Positions 1 to 7,115 of a stretch of 7,115 nucleotides of DNA are shown here, one piece after another. Source of the stretch: Planctomicrobium sp. (GTDB lineage Bacteria > Planctomycetota > Planctomycetia > Planctomycetales > Planctomycetaceae); NCBI GenBank assembly GCA_018659505.1, contig JABJMI010000073.1, positions 1-7,115 of the forward strand, in the 5' to 3' direction. The notes beneath the pieces are model-generated. The model searched no databases and was not told the origin of the DNA. It saw only the letters and a program-made list of their open reading frames with translations. Made by a program: the position numbers and the translations under genes. Positions within the stretch are counted from its first letter, which is position 1. Each line of letters opens with the position of its first letter.

Positions 1-2847
1 ATTTTCCGTTTTATGTGCCGTAAATTTTGCAAGAATTTTTTGTAATACATCGGGACGAATCGGCTTCGAGATATAATCGTCCATACCGGCAGCAAGACAT
101 TCTTCACGATCACCTTTCATGGCGTGAGCCGTGATCGCGATGATCGGGATTTTTGATTTAGAACCGTGCTCCTGTTCACGGATAACGGCGGTCGCTTGAT
201 AACCATCCATTTCAGGCATTTGCACATCCATGAGTATGATGTCGAATGTCTCTTCATCGAGCTTAGAGACCGCTTCCAATCCGTTATTGGTGACGGTGAC
301 TGAATGTCCCCATTTTGAGAGTAGGCCGACGGCGAGTCGCTGATTAGGATAGCTATCCTCCGCGAGTAAAATCTTAAGAGGACGAATTGCCTCAACCTCC
401 TGCTGTTTAACAATTCTGGGCTGAACTTGTTTTTCAGAAATTGTTGAAGACATGATCGCATCAAACAATTCACTTTGTTTGATTGGTTTCATCAATTGTG
501 CCGCCCCACCGACTTCGCGGCAACGTGCAAGATCTCCTGTACTATCTCCCGAAGTGAGCAGCATGATGATCGTGCTGTCTAAGTTTGGATCTGCTTTGAT
601 CTGCTCTGTTAATTCGAACCCATCAATGTCGGTCATATGCACGTCTGTTAGAACCAGTTGGAATGGTGTCCCAGCCTCGTAGGCTCGGTCCAGTTCAGCG
701 ATGGCAGTCGTTGCTGAATCAACTGTGGTGGGACGCATCTCCCAGTTGGAAAGAATCTCCTTGAGGATCAAATTATTTGACGAGATGTTGCCTACAATTA
801 AGACTCGCATGTTGTGCAGCGATGCGGGGGAAAGAGGGGCTCGCGATTCGGATTGTGGGAGAATTTTAAAGGGTAGAGTGAGATGGAATGTACTTCCGAC
901 GCCGAGTTCACTCTCAGCACAGATTTCGCCGCCCATCTGCTCGACCAACTTGGAAGTGATCGTCAGTCCTAATCCAGTTCCACCGTACTTGCGAGTTGTC
1001 GAGGCATCGACTTGCGAGAACAACTCAAAGACTGTGTGTACTTTTTCAGGTGGAATGCCTAAGCCGGTGTCCTTCACTTGAATATGCAGCGTGACCTCAT
1101 CCTCGACTAAAGAATGCACTCCGATATTGACCAGAATCTCTCCTTCTTTTGTGAATTTCACTGCATTGCCAACGAGGTTGGTGATAATCTGCCGCAATCG
1201 ATATGGGTCTCCTTCCAGAGTGGCCGGGACGTCCGAAGAGATGTGACAAATCATCTCAACAGGCTTGTTGCGAGTCCGTAGAGCAAGAGCTTTCATCGTG
1301 TCGCTTACGGAATCCCGGATTTCAAATGGAGTTGCATCAAGCTCAATCTTGCCAGCTTCAATTTTAGAGAAATCAAGAATGTCATTGATCAGTGCCAGCA
1401 GCGATTCTGCAGAGTCTTTTGAGATCCCCAAGTACTCTTCCTGAATCGGATTCAGTTCAGTGTCGAGCACAAGTTCCGTCATTCCAATAACGGCATTCAT
1501 CGGGGTCCGAATTTCATGACTCATGTTCGCCAAGAATCGACTTTTTGCCTTGTTTGCGGCCTCCGCAGATTCTTTCGCCTGTCTCAGTTCTTGTTGAGTT
1601 TCTTCAAGTTGTCGATTTCGTTCTTGGAGCTCGCTCGTTCGCTGGTCAACCCGTTTTTCAAGATGTTCATAAGAAACTTTCAAGTCATGAGTCATTTGAT
1701 TAAATGATTCTGCCAAGTGCCCTAATTCGTCTTGAGAAGAGACCGGAACCTGCACACTCAAATCACCATCAGCCACTTCAGCGGCAGCCATCTCTAATCG
1801 ACGAATCGGATGCACAAGACCTTTGGCGAGAAGGTAAGAGGCCGCAACGCCTAATAGCAAAAAAAGAACTTGAAGACCAAGCAAGGTTCTCTTCAATCGC
1901 CGCATCGGCTCATAGGCTTCATCGACATCCATCTTGGCAACAATTCCCCAAAACAGTGTCTCAGGAGAGTTGTATTCGACAGGAAGAAATTGAATTAAGA
2001 CCTCTTCCCCTTGATACTCTATTTGATTAAATCCACCTTCGTCTTCCATTGCGAGTATCATAGGCAGAGCATCCGTTTGCATCGCTTGAACCTGTTCCAT
2101 CCTTGTCGGAAGCAGAGGTTCTACTTCTGGAGATTCAAAATCTTGAAAGTTCACTGAAATAGAGCCTACAAAAACCTCACCTGTTTCTCCCAAACCCGAC
2201 TGTTCAGTCAGTATATCCACAAGTGGATTCATATCGACTTTGACCATCACAACTCCCAGAACTTGCCCCTCACGATCTCGTGCAGGAGCAGAGAGAACTG
2301 CACGATAGTTTTCATTCTCTTGGGCAGGTCTCTCGACATGTGCTCTTTGTAGCCCTTCCTGGAAAGCAGGCTCGTGAGAGACCTTGGTTCCTAAATACTT
2401 TGAGTTAGTCGCCGTGATGACTTCTCCCTGCAGATTCGCAAACCAGATATCGATGAAGCTCTCGGTGCTTTGGTTCGCGTCCGACAGGGTTCTGAATGTC
2501 TCTGTCTGGAATTCCTCTTTCTCAATCGTTCCTTCGTAGAACTGTGTAATTAGCTCACGAAAACGTGTTCGGCTGGCAACGAGTGCAGCTCGCTCATGTT
2601 GCTGTTTCACAAATGATCGAATGTGATCTCTTCTTTCATGACCAATCGCACTCACTTGATGATGAACTCGTTCGCGCAGCGCTTCTCTAGCAAAGTAGTA
2701 CCCACCCCAACTCAATGATTGAGAGACGATTAAGACCACAATTGCAACAATTATCGCTTGCTTTCCAACAAGAGATCGATACCAGGGAGTGTTCCGACTT
2801 AATTTTAATGAACTCTCAGCTGGTGATGTTCGTATTGATTCGGACAT
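1..2847 (-). CDS. Hybrid sensor histidine kinase (Cache-like sensor, HAMP, HisKA, HATPase, two receivers), 3' end cut by window edge
   Basis: This is an inner-membrane sensor kinase that would autophosphorylate on histidine and relay phosphate to its own receivers. The frame is open for 949 codons with no stop. Membrane segments lie at about residues 31-52 and 322-341. Between them is a roughly 270-residue periplasmic region resembling a double-Cache sensor. A HAMP domain (about 343-395) and a coiled coil (about 396-440) follow. The HisKA H-box is SHEIRTP with His444. The HATPase shows the N-box (GNAVKF, Asn561), G1 (DTGLGI, Asp593) and G2 (GGTGLGL, from 622). Receiver 1 (about 680-800) keeps Asp735 and Lys787 but has Gly686-Asn687 where the acidic pair should be. 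Receiver 2 (about 826-945) is complete, with Glu830/Asp831, Asp874 and Lys928. The start is firm: a stop lies in frame at 2908-2910 and no other ATG lies between. The true C-terminus is outside the window, so an HPt domain could follow. No cognate regulator gene is beside it; the ligand is unknown. Confidence 0.95.
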   Translation of the reverse strand, partial: MSESIRTSPAESSLKLSRNTPWYRSLVGKQAIIVAIVVLIVSQSLSWGGYYFAREALRERVHHQVSAIGHERRDHIRSFVKQQHERAALVASRTRFRELITQFYEGTIEKEEFQTETFRTLSDANQSTESFIDIWFANLQGEVITATNSKYLGTKVSHEPAFQEGLQRAHVERPAQENENYRAVLSAPARDREGQVLGVVMVKVDMNPLVDILTEQSGLGETGEVFVGSISVNFQDFESPEVEPLLPTRMEQVQAMQTDALPMILAMEDEGGFNQIEYQGEEVLIQFLPVEYNSPETLFWGIVAKMDVDEAYEPMRRLKRTLLGLQVLFLLLGVAASYLLAKGLVHPIRRLEMAAAEVADGDLSVQVPVSSQDELGHLAESFNQMTHDLKVSYEHLEKRVDQRTSELQERNRQLEETQQELRQAKESAEAANKAKSRFLANMSHEIRTPMNAVIGMTELVLDTELNPIQEEYLGISKDSAESLLALINDILDFSKIEAGKIELDATPFEIRDSVSDTMKALALRTRNKPVEMICHISSDVPATLEGDPYRLRQIITNLVGNAVKFTKEGEILVNIGVHSLVEDEVTLHIQVKDTGLGIPPEKVHTVFELFSQVDASTTRKYGGTGLGLTITSKLVEQMGGEICAESELGVGSTFHLTLPFKILPQSESRAPLSPASLHNMRVLIVGNISSNNLILKEILSNWEMRPTTVDSATTAIAELDRAYEAGTPFQLVLTDVHMTDIDGFELTEQIKADPNLDSTIIMLLTSGDSTGDLARCREVGGAAQLMKPIKQSELFDAIMSSTISEKQVQPRIVKQQEVEAIRPLKILLAEDSYPNQRLAVGLLSKWGHSVTVTNNGLEAVSKLDEETFDIILMDVQMPEMDGYQATAVIREQEHGSKSKIPIIAITAHAMKGDREECLAAGMDDYISKPIRPDVLQKILAKFTAHKTEN

Positions 2848-3032
2848 GCCTTTCCTAATTCCCGCAAGCCTTAAGAGTGATGCTATCCGAATAATCGTTA
2901 GAGACTGTCAGGGTCATTATTTGAGTTAATTCGCTTCGGGGCCAACAATGAGATTCACGACTCGTTTCTCAACAAAGAAGTTGATGAGATTCTTTTATCG
3001 CATTAATCATACTCTGCAAAGACCTTTTAGCC
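2848..3032. other. Intergenic region between the kinase and the porin relic
   Basis: This stretch is AT-rich and should contain the kinase promoter on the minus strand. If the former porin gene began near 3033 or before, it would also hold the remains of that gene's promoter or signal-peptide region on the plus strand. Short open frames occur here on both strands, but they have low-complexity, unconvincing translations, and I see no family resemblance in them. No repeat, hairpin terminator or RNA gene is visible. Confidence 0.5.
2849..2856 (-). promoter_or_regulatory. Ribosome binding site of the hybrid kinase
   Basis: On the minus strand the bases just before the ATG at 2847 read AGGAAAGG, leaving about five bases between AGGA and the start codon. 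This purine-rich match to the anti-Shine-Dalgarno sequence supports the chosen start. No convincing promoter boxes were found further upstream. Confidence 0.6.
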
Positions 3033-3480
3033 GTGATGCCAGATTCAACAACATTAGATTTTCCCACAGTCGAAATAGTAGCTTTCGAATCAGTCGACCT
3101 CGGATATGGCACTGTGTTCTTCATGAAAATATTCGATGAGACATTCAGCTCAGAGTCACAATCCGCTTTCTCATTAAAACTCAATGGTCGATTTCAGTTT
3201 CGATATACCTATTTTGATTCTGATGTTTCGAACGAACAAACGAATGATTTTTAATTCGAACGCTTGAGACGATTGCTTACTGGTCATGCTCCTTCACCGC
3301 AGACTTCCTCGATGTTTCTCTCAACTACGATTTCGGAGCGGACCTGTTGGAGTTTGAAAAGGATTGACTTCAGTTTCGAGTCGGCAAACGGAAGATGCTT
3401 TACTGGCGTGCTCGCAAGCTGTTGCCGTTAAAGTCGAAAACTTGTGTAAGCATAATAAGTTTTGGATATCTATTTGTGGG
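3033..3480 (+). pseudogene. Decayed outer-membrane porin (planctomycete OprO/OprP-like), frameshifted with stops
   Basis: No intact gene is present, but pieces of one protein appear in order across two frames. In the first frame (from 3033) there is a segment resembling GYxxxFF...F near 3090-3130, then LKLNGRFQFRY followed by a TYFDSDV-like stretch, and NDF. A TAA at 3252-3254 interrupts it. The same frame resumes with FERLRRLLTGHAPSP up to about 3299. The second frame then takes over from about 3296 with ADFLDVSLNYDFGADLLEFEKD-type residues. A TGA at 3365-3367 interrupts that, and it continues with LQFRVGKRKMLYWRAR. The order 'LNGRxQFRY - NDFxIERxRL - GHAxSP - aspartate-rich strand - VGKxKxPxSRAR' is what I recall of planctomycete porins. 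Such proteins are several hundred residues long, so most of the barrel and the N-terminal signal region are missing. Both ends are approximate. The assignment is from memory of the family pattern; unrelated chance translation is the alternative. Confidence 0.5.
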
Positions 3481-3484
3481 AGAT

Positions 3485-4381
3485 TCAAGTGCTTTTTTTC
3501 TTTGGAGTCGCTTTAGGTGTGCGAGGAGTGAGAGCGGTATCAAGTGCTTCTTTGCTGATTTCAGATGGAGCGCCCTCATTAGGAATGACTACCCCAGCCG
3601 ACCATAAGATTCCGTTCACGACGAACTTTCTCATGCCGGGTAATTCCCATGCTGAATGAGCGTCCAATCCGCTGAACGAAAATGAACGACCTCCATCGGG
3701 ACGGTTGAAGGTCCAAGCGACAATGTGGGCGTCGACTCCTTCGCGGCTTTCTTCGACTTCCTTGCCTGACCATACGAGTGGTGAGATCCCTTTCATGTCG
3801 TCGACGAAGTCGAGATTGTTTAACCAGCCATCATTGATCTTCCAAGGAGTGACCCCACGTGTGACCGGATGTTCAGGGAATTCAATGTGAGTACTCGGCC
3901 AGTGACCTCTGCCTGATTTCCCTCCCAAGTAGATTCCGCCGAGTAATTTCTTTCCGGTCACCGCATGTTCTTTGGGGAAGTCTACGGCTTGGTGAATCAT
4001 TACGATTCCGACTCCCGAATCAGCCAGTTTCAGCAGCGACTCAATTCTCTCAGGAGACTCAAGGAATGCCTGCTTCCCTCCTCCATCTGTGTAGAACACA
4101 ATCGCACTGACATCGTCGAATACTGCAGCATCCTTTGGCCAGCCATTCTGAATGAAAACAGTTTCAACATCTTTCGTTTGCTCTAACAGGACTTGCAAGG
4201 ACTGACAGCCAGCCAGGTAATCATGATGCCCGACCTTATCAACCTTGGCGGTCGTTCCCGCCACCAAAGCGATTTTGCGTTTTGTGGTCTCATCCGCATT
4301 CGCTTGCATTGAAATCATCAAGCAGCAGCAGATGCTAGCAACCGAATAGAAAAGTTTTGAAATTTGCATCGTCGAGTTCAT
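3485..4381 (-). CDS. Secreted ThuA-like domain protein
   Basis: The protein has a ThuA-like fold (class I glutamine amidotransferase-like), the family named from trehalose utilisation. In planctomycetes such proteins are numerous, exported and mostly of unknown substrate. With the start at 4381 it has 298 residues. An N-terminal signal peptide has its hydrophobic core around residues 10-24 and a likely signal peptidase I site after Ala-Asn-Ala (about residue 29), so a periplasmic location is expected. Family landmarks from that start are VGHHDY near 50, the hydrophobic strand ending in IHQ (His130), GGKSGRGHW (His160), HPVTRG (171-176), NDGWLNNLDF (183-192), and the C-terminal GRSFSFSGLDAH...WELPGMRKFVVNGILWSAG block (232-263). 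The last roughly 30 residues form a Pro/Lys-rich tail. The frame is open to an ATG at 4465, but that would place 28 unrelated residues before the signal peptide. An ATG at 4369 is also possible. No catalytic role can be assigned. It converges on the porin relic and diverges from the acetyltransferase gene. Confidence 0.88.
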   Translation of the reverse strand: MNSTMQISKLFYSVASICCCLMISMQANADETTKRKIALVAGTTAKVDKVGHHDYLAGCQSLQVLLEQTKDVETVFIQNGWPKDAAVFDDVSAIVFYTDGGGKQAFLESPERIESLLKLADSGVGIVMIHQAVDFPKEHAVTGKKLLGGIYLGGKSGRGHWPSTHIEFPEHPVTRGVTPWKINDGWLNNLDFVDDMKGISPLVWSGKEVEESREGVDAHIVAWTFNRPDGGRSFSFSGLDAHSAWELPGMRKFVVNGILWSAGVVIPNEGAPSEISKEALDTALTPRTPKATPKKKST

Positions 4382-4639
4382 CCTGGAAGTTGAAAAATTT
4401 GGGACCAGAGGACGTGTCTCCGGCAAACTTATGTTACCGTCAATAGAGATGACCTGACCACCCATCGCATTCCGGTATCAGCTGGCGGTAGAAGTTGAAG
4501 TATTGATTCACCCAAACATTGTCAATCTGGAGTCTGCTTGCCACATTCACACTGGGGGATCACGTTTTCAAGTAATAAAGTGATGACACCAGATCTTTCA
4601 GGCAAACGCTGACAAGGAATTCACCCGCAGGGATCAAAA
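4382..4639. other. Divergent intergenic region (thuA-like / GNAT)
   Basis: The two flanking genes point away from each other, so promoters for both should lie within these roughly 258 bases. I could not pick a convincing -35/-10 pair for either direction, and I see no inverted repeat suggesting an operator. If the longer thuA-like start at 4465 were used, the gap would shrink to 174 bases. Confidence 0.5.
4629..4633 (+). promoter_or_regulatory. Ribosome binding site of the GNAT acetyltransferase
   Basis: AGGGA lies six bases before the ATG at 4640. This favours that start over the second in-frame ATG at 4646, although the two would give almost the same protein. Confidence 0.6.
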
Positions 4640-5497
4640 ATGGACATGATAATTCGTAACTTGATTGAGGACGAGGTGAGGCAGTTAGTTCGATGGGCTG
4701 AAAGTGAAGGCTGGAACCCCGGAGTCGACGACGCTGCACTGTTTTGGAATCTCGATCCTCAAGGCTATCTGGGTATCGAAATCGAAGACCAAATGATCGG
4801 CGGAGGAGCTATCATCAAGCATAATTCGATGTTTGGTTTCATGGGTTTGTTCATTGTAGATCCCGAGTTCCGTGGAAAGAAACTCGGAACGAAATTGTGG
4901 TTTGCCCGCAGAGACAGGTTGCTGGATCGTCTCGATCAGAATGGAACAATCGGTTTAGACGGCGTCGATGATATGGTCCCGTTCTACGAGAAGGGAGGCT
5001 TCAAGCAATACACCCGTCATCGTCGATTCGAACTAGCAACTCCGCCGTCTCCCAGCTCAGCTCCCACAGAAGTACAAGAATTGAATGAGTTAGATTTCGA
5101 GAAGATCCAGGAGTTGGATCGTCAATGTTTCCCTGGTGAGCGGGCAGAGTATCTAAAGTCATGGATTCATCAGGCAGGACATGTTTCTCTCGGAATCACA
5201 GATGGAACAAAGGTCACAGGTTTTGGAGTGATGCGTCCTTGTCAAACAGGTTGGAAGATCGGTCCGCTGTTTGCCGATGACATATCCATCGCAGATCAGT
5301 TGTTTCTTGCATTCTGCCAACGAGCTGAATCAAAATCGGTCTATCTCGATGCCCCGGATAATAATCCCGCTGCGAGAGAACTTTGTGAGCGCCATCAAAT
5401 GGAAGAAGTCTTTGGCTGCGTGAGAATGTATCTTGGTCCGGTGCCTGAACTTGCAAACCAGAAAATCTTCGGGATAACAACTCTCGAAGTTGGTTAA
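4640..5497 (+). CDS. Two-domain GNAT family N-acetyltransferase (YitH/HolE-type C-terminal domain)
   Basis: This cytoplasmic enzyme is expected to transfer an acetyl group from acetyl-CoA to an amine; the acceptor cannot be told from the sequence. It has 285 residues in two halves. Residues about 3-134 are a classical GNAT domain. In it, the strand [13 protein letters not shown] is followed by the acetyl-CoA pyrophosphate-binding loop RGKKLG (79-84), then a [12 protein letters not shown] segment (113-124) typical of the last helix and strand. A proline/serine-rich linker (about 135-143) leads to a second domain (about 145-285) resembling the YitH/HolE acetyltransferase extension (Pfam Acetyltransf_18). 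That domain has GFGVMRP (194-200), [10 protein letters not shown] (205-214), [20 protein letters not shown] (235-254) and the end motif [10 protein letters not shown] (276-285). The second half lacks an R/Q-x-x-G-x-G/A loop, so only the first half probably binds acetyl-CoA. Length and architecture look intact. The GH88-like gene follows 121 bases later on the same strand; co-transcription is possible but not shown. Confidence 0.9.
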   Translation: MDMIIRNLIEDEVRQLVRWAESEGWNPGVDDAALFWNLDPQGYLGIEIEDQMIGGGAIIKHNSMFGFMGLFIVDPEFRGKKLGTKLWFARRDRLLDRLDQNGTIGLDGVDDMVPFYEKGGFKQYTRHRRFELATPPSPSSAPTEVQELNELDFEKIQELDRQCFPGERAEYLKSWIHQAGHVSLGITDGTKVTGFGVMRPCQTGWKIGPLFADDISIADQLFLAFCQRAESKSVYLDAPDNNPAARELCERHQMEEVFGCVRMYLGPVPELANQKIFGITTLEVG

Positions 5498-5618
5498 TCG
5501 ACGAATTCACCCGTGACTTGCGTGAAGAATTCGCAGGATTGTCTATGCTTTCATTGAAGTCATTGCTGAGGGTCACTCTGCTCTGATACTCAGTAGTACT
5601 CTATAAGTTTATGAAATT

Positions 5619-7019
5619 ATGATCGATATTAGTCCGACTCTCACACCTCACGATCTTCTTCCAGGCATTCGGAAAATGTGGGAAGCTTCAGGGGATTGCA
5701 TCAACGGAATTGAAGAATCTTGGTCCGCTGACCAAGGATCTCCAGTCTTTACTGTCAACGGAAAGTACACCGCTCAAGGTTGGACAGAATGGACGCAAGG
5801 GTTCCAGTTCGGATCAGCACTCCTGCAATTCGACGCAACCGCAGATGAAACTTTTTTAGAGCTTGGCAGAAACAAAACTGTTCAACTGATGGCTCCACAT
5901 GTCAGCCATATCGGGGTCCATGATCACGGCTTTAATAACGTCAGTACTTACGGAGCATTACGTCGCTTAATACTGGAAGGCAAGATTCCTACCGATCAAC
6001 GAGAGCTGGACTTCTATGAGCTGGCACTTAAGACGAGTGGAGCCGTACAAGCCTCTCGGTGGAGCGACACTTTCGAAGGAGATGGATACATCTATTCCTT
6101 TAATGGTCCGCAGTCTTTGTTTTGTGATACAATTCGCTCGTTGCGTTCACTCGCATTAGCCCACCAGCTGCGGCACTGCCTGATGGGTGAAAATGATGAA
6201 GCGATCTCCTTGCTCGAACGCTTATTGCTCCATGCACGCACAACTGCGCGTTGTAATGTCTTCTATGGTGAAGGCTTAGACAGCTACGATGTACGAGGTC
6301 GCGTCGCTCATGAATCAATCTTCAATCTGAATGATGGTCGCTATCGCTGCCCCAGCACTCAGCAGGGATATAGCCCATTCACAACATGGACACGCGGCGC
6401 TGCCTGGATCATCGCAGGCTATCCGGAACAGATCGAATTTTTAGACTCACTCTCCGATGACGAACTCGACATCTTCGGCGGACGAGAACAACTCGAAGTC
6501 TTCATGTTCGAAGCCGCAATCGCTGCCTGTGAGTATTACATTTCAGAAACACCGATTGACGGAGTTCCGTACTGGGATACCGGAGCACCTGGACTGACAC
6601 AGTTAGGCAATTACAAAGAACGTGCTGCCGACCCATTCAACCAGTTCGAACCCGTTGATAGCTCCGCAGCTGCCATCGCAGCCCAGGGCTTTATTCGACT
6701 TGGAAACATTTTGAAGCAAAGAGGAAACGATGCGGGCGAGCGTTATTTCCAGACCGGTCTCACGATCCTCAACACATTACTTCAGGAACCGTATCTCAGT
6801 TTTGATGCAAGCCATCAAGGACTGTTGTTGCACTCTGTTTATCATCGTCCGCGAGGATGGGATCACATCCCTGAGGGCTCAAATATCCCCTACGGAGAGT
6901 CATCAATGTGGGGCGATTATCATCTTCGTGAAGCAGCGTTACTCACGCAGCGAATCGCAAACGGCGAACCGTACTACACCTTCTTCGGACCAATTGAAAG
7001 TTCCGAGTCGAATTCATGA
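5619..7019 (+). CDS. GH88-type glycoside hydrolase (unsaturated glucuronyl hydrolase-like)
   Basis: Family GH88 enzymes hydrate the 4,5-double bond of unsaturated uronic acids left by polysaccharide lyases, releasing the terminal sugar. Characterised members are (alpha/alpha)6 barrels of about 380 residues with two essential aspartates, in HDxGF and in a D-rich helix about 60 residues later. This 466-residue protein shows HDHGF with Asp102 and FCDTIRS with Asp170, a matching spacing. The other landmarks follow in family order: HARTT (206-210), TQQGYSPFTTWTRGAAW (247-263, including Gln249 and Arg259), DSSAAAIAAQGFIRL (347-361) and the closing WGDYHLREA (431-439). It is longer than usual; part of the extra length is an acidic segment at about 270-290. 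There is no signal peptide, so it should act in the cytoplasm on imported oligosaccharides. Some substrate-pocket positions differ (HDHGF for HDLGF; Gln before QGY where His is common), so the substrate may not be the classical one. There is no clear Shine-Dalgarno site. Its stop overlaps the start of the next gene. Confidence 0.85.
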   Translation: MIDISPTLTPHDLLPGIRKMWEASGDCINGIEESWSADQGSPVFTVNGKYTAQGWTEWTQGFQFGSALLQFDATADETFLELGRNKTVQLMAPHVSHIGVHDHGFNNVSTYGALRRLILEGKIPTDQRELDFYELALKTSGAVQASRWSDTFEGDGYIYSFNGPQSLFCDTIRSLRSLALAHQLRHCLMGENDEAISLLERLLLHARTTARCNVFYGEGLDSYDVRGRVAHESIFNLNDGRYRCPSTQQGYSPFTTWTRGAAWIIAGYPEQIEFLDSLSDDELDIFGGREQLEVFMFEAAIAACEYYISETPIDGVPYWDTGAPGLTQLGNYKERAADPFNQFEPVDSSAAAIAAQGFIRLGNILKQRGNDAGERYFQTGLTILNTLLQEPYLSFDASHQGLLLHSVYHRPRGWDHIPEGSNIPYGESSMWGDYHLREAALLTQRIANGEPYYTFFGPIESSESNS

Positions 7020-7115
7020 TCGGTAAACATTTTTCAGAACTGGACACTCCAGCATTGTGTATTGAGCTTTCGACTATGGAAGCCAATATGCACTCGATGA
7101 TGTCGTTCATGCAAG
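7016..7115 (+). CDS. D-threonine aldolase / D-serine dehydratase-like PLP enzyme (N-terminus only)
   Basis: The ATG at 7016 shares four bases (ATGA) with the stop of the GH88-like gene, the usual sign of translational coupling. The 33 visible residues read MIGKHFSELDTPALCIEL and onwards. LDTPALxIxLxxxExN (about 9-24) is the signature opening of the alanine-racemase-fold family that includes metal-activated D-threonine aldolases and D-serine dehydratases (DSD1). These are PLP enzymes that cleave or dehydrate beta-hydroxy D-amino acids. The PLP lysine and the metal site lie beyond the window, so the reaction cannot be fixed. The overlap with a sugar-processing hydrolase suggests the real substrate could be a carbon compound derived from the same pathway, but that is inference. 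The gene continues off the right edge. Confidence 0.75.
   Translation, partial: MIGKHFSELDTPALCIELSTMEANMHSMMSFMQ

Noticed and set aside
452..2030. Several plus-strand open frames (452-682, 701-1081, 1516-1707, 1704-2030)
   Set aside because: All lie antisense to the continuous, domain-rich kinase frame and their translations have no family character.
2948..3184. Open frames at 2948-3139 (plus) and 2969-3184 (minus)
   Set aside because: They are short, overlap each other on opposite strands, lack a good ribosome site and a recognisable domain, and partly overlap the porin relic.
4617..5512. Ten-base direct repeat GAATTCACCC at 4617-4626 and 5503-5512, flanking the GNAT gene
   Set aside because: Exact ten-base repeats are expected by chance in about 7 kb, and nothing else suggests a mobile unit around the gene.
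5502..5533. Imperfect inverted repeat CGAATTCAC / GTGAA-GA-ATTCG just after the GNAT stop
   Set aside because: The stem needs a two-base bulge, is AT-rich and has no T-run after it, so it is not a convincing intrinsic terminator.
5214..5576. Minus-strand frame of 120 codons over the end of the GNAT gene
   Set aside because: It is antisense to a well-supported acetyltransferase domain and has no recognisable features.
5563..5590. Possible promoter TTGCTG, 16 bases, GATACT before the GH88-like gene
   Set aside because: The match to sigma-70 boxes is weak, and similar matches are common by chance in AT-rich gaps.
6730..7026. Plus-strand frame inside the GH88-like gene
   Set aside because: It is an out-of-frame shadow; the main frame carries the conserved GH88 end motif in the same bases.

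Overview
The window most likely comes from a planctomycete. The evidence is an exported ThuA-fold protein, a large Cache/HAMP hybrid histidine kinase, a decayed porin of the type common in planctomycetes, and moderate base composition. This assignment rests on recognising protein families by eye, not on a marker gene, so it is probable and not certain.

Layout from left to right. A hybrid sensor kinase lies on the minus strand. It starts at 2847 and runs off the left edge, leaving 949 codons with no stop. It has two membrane segments, a periplasmic Cache-like sensor, HAMP, coiled coil, HisKA/HATPase core and two receiver domains. The first receiver has lost its acidic pair. Next comes about 640 bp with no intact gene. 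Part of it (about 3033-3480, plus strand) reads, across two frames and two stop codons, as the eroded remains of a planctomycete-type outer-membrane porin. A secreted ThuA-like protein (minus strand, ending at 3485) converges on that relic. Divergent from it, a two-domain GNAT acetyltransferase (4640-5497, plus) is followed after 121 bp by a cytoplasmic GH88-type unsaturated glucuronyl hydrolase homologue (5619-7019, plus). The hydrolase stop codon overlaps the start of a D-threonine aldolase/alanine-racemase-fold gene, which is cut off by the right edge.

How the genes may work together. The GH88-like hydrolase and the aldolase-like PLP enzyme share an ATGA overlap and are almost certainly co-translated. 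They are the only clearly coupled pair. The GNAT gene could be in the same transcript, but the 121-bp gap allows a separate promoter. The kinase, the ThuA protein and the porin relic face different directions and show no evident functional link to that pair. No RNA gene, CRISPR array, insertion sequence or integration site is visible. The most unusual items are the porin relic, the degenerate first receiver, and the unusual pairing of a GH88-like hydrolase with a D-amino-acid-type PLP enzyme.
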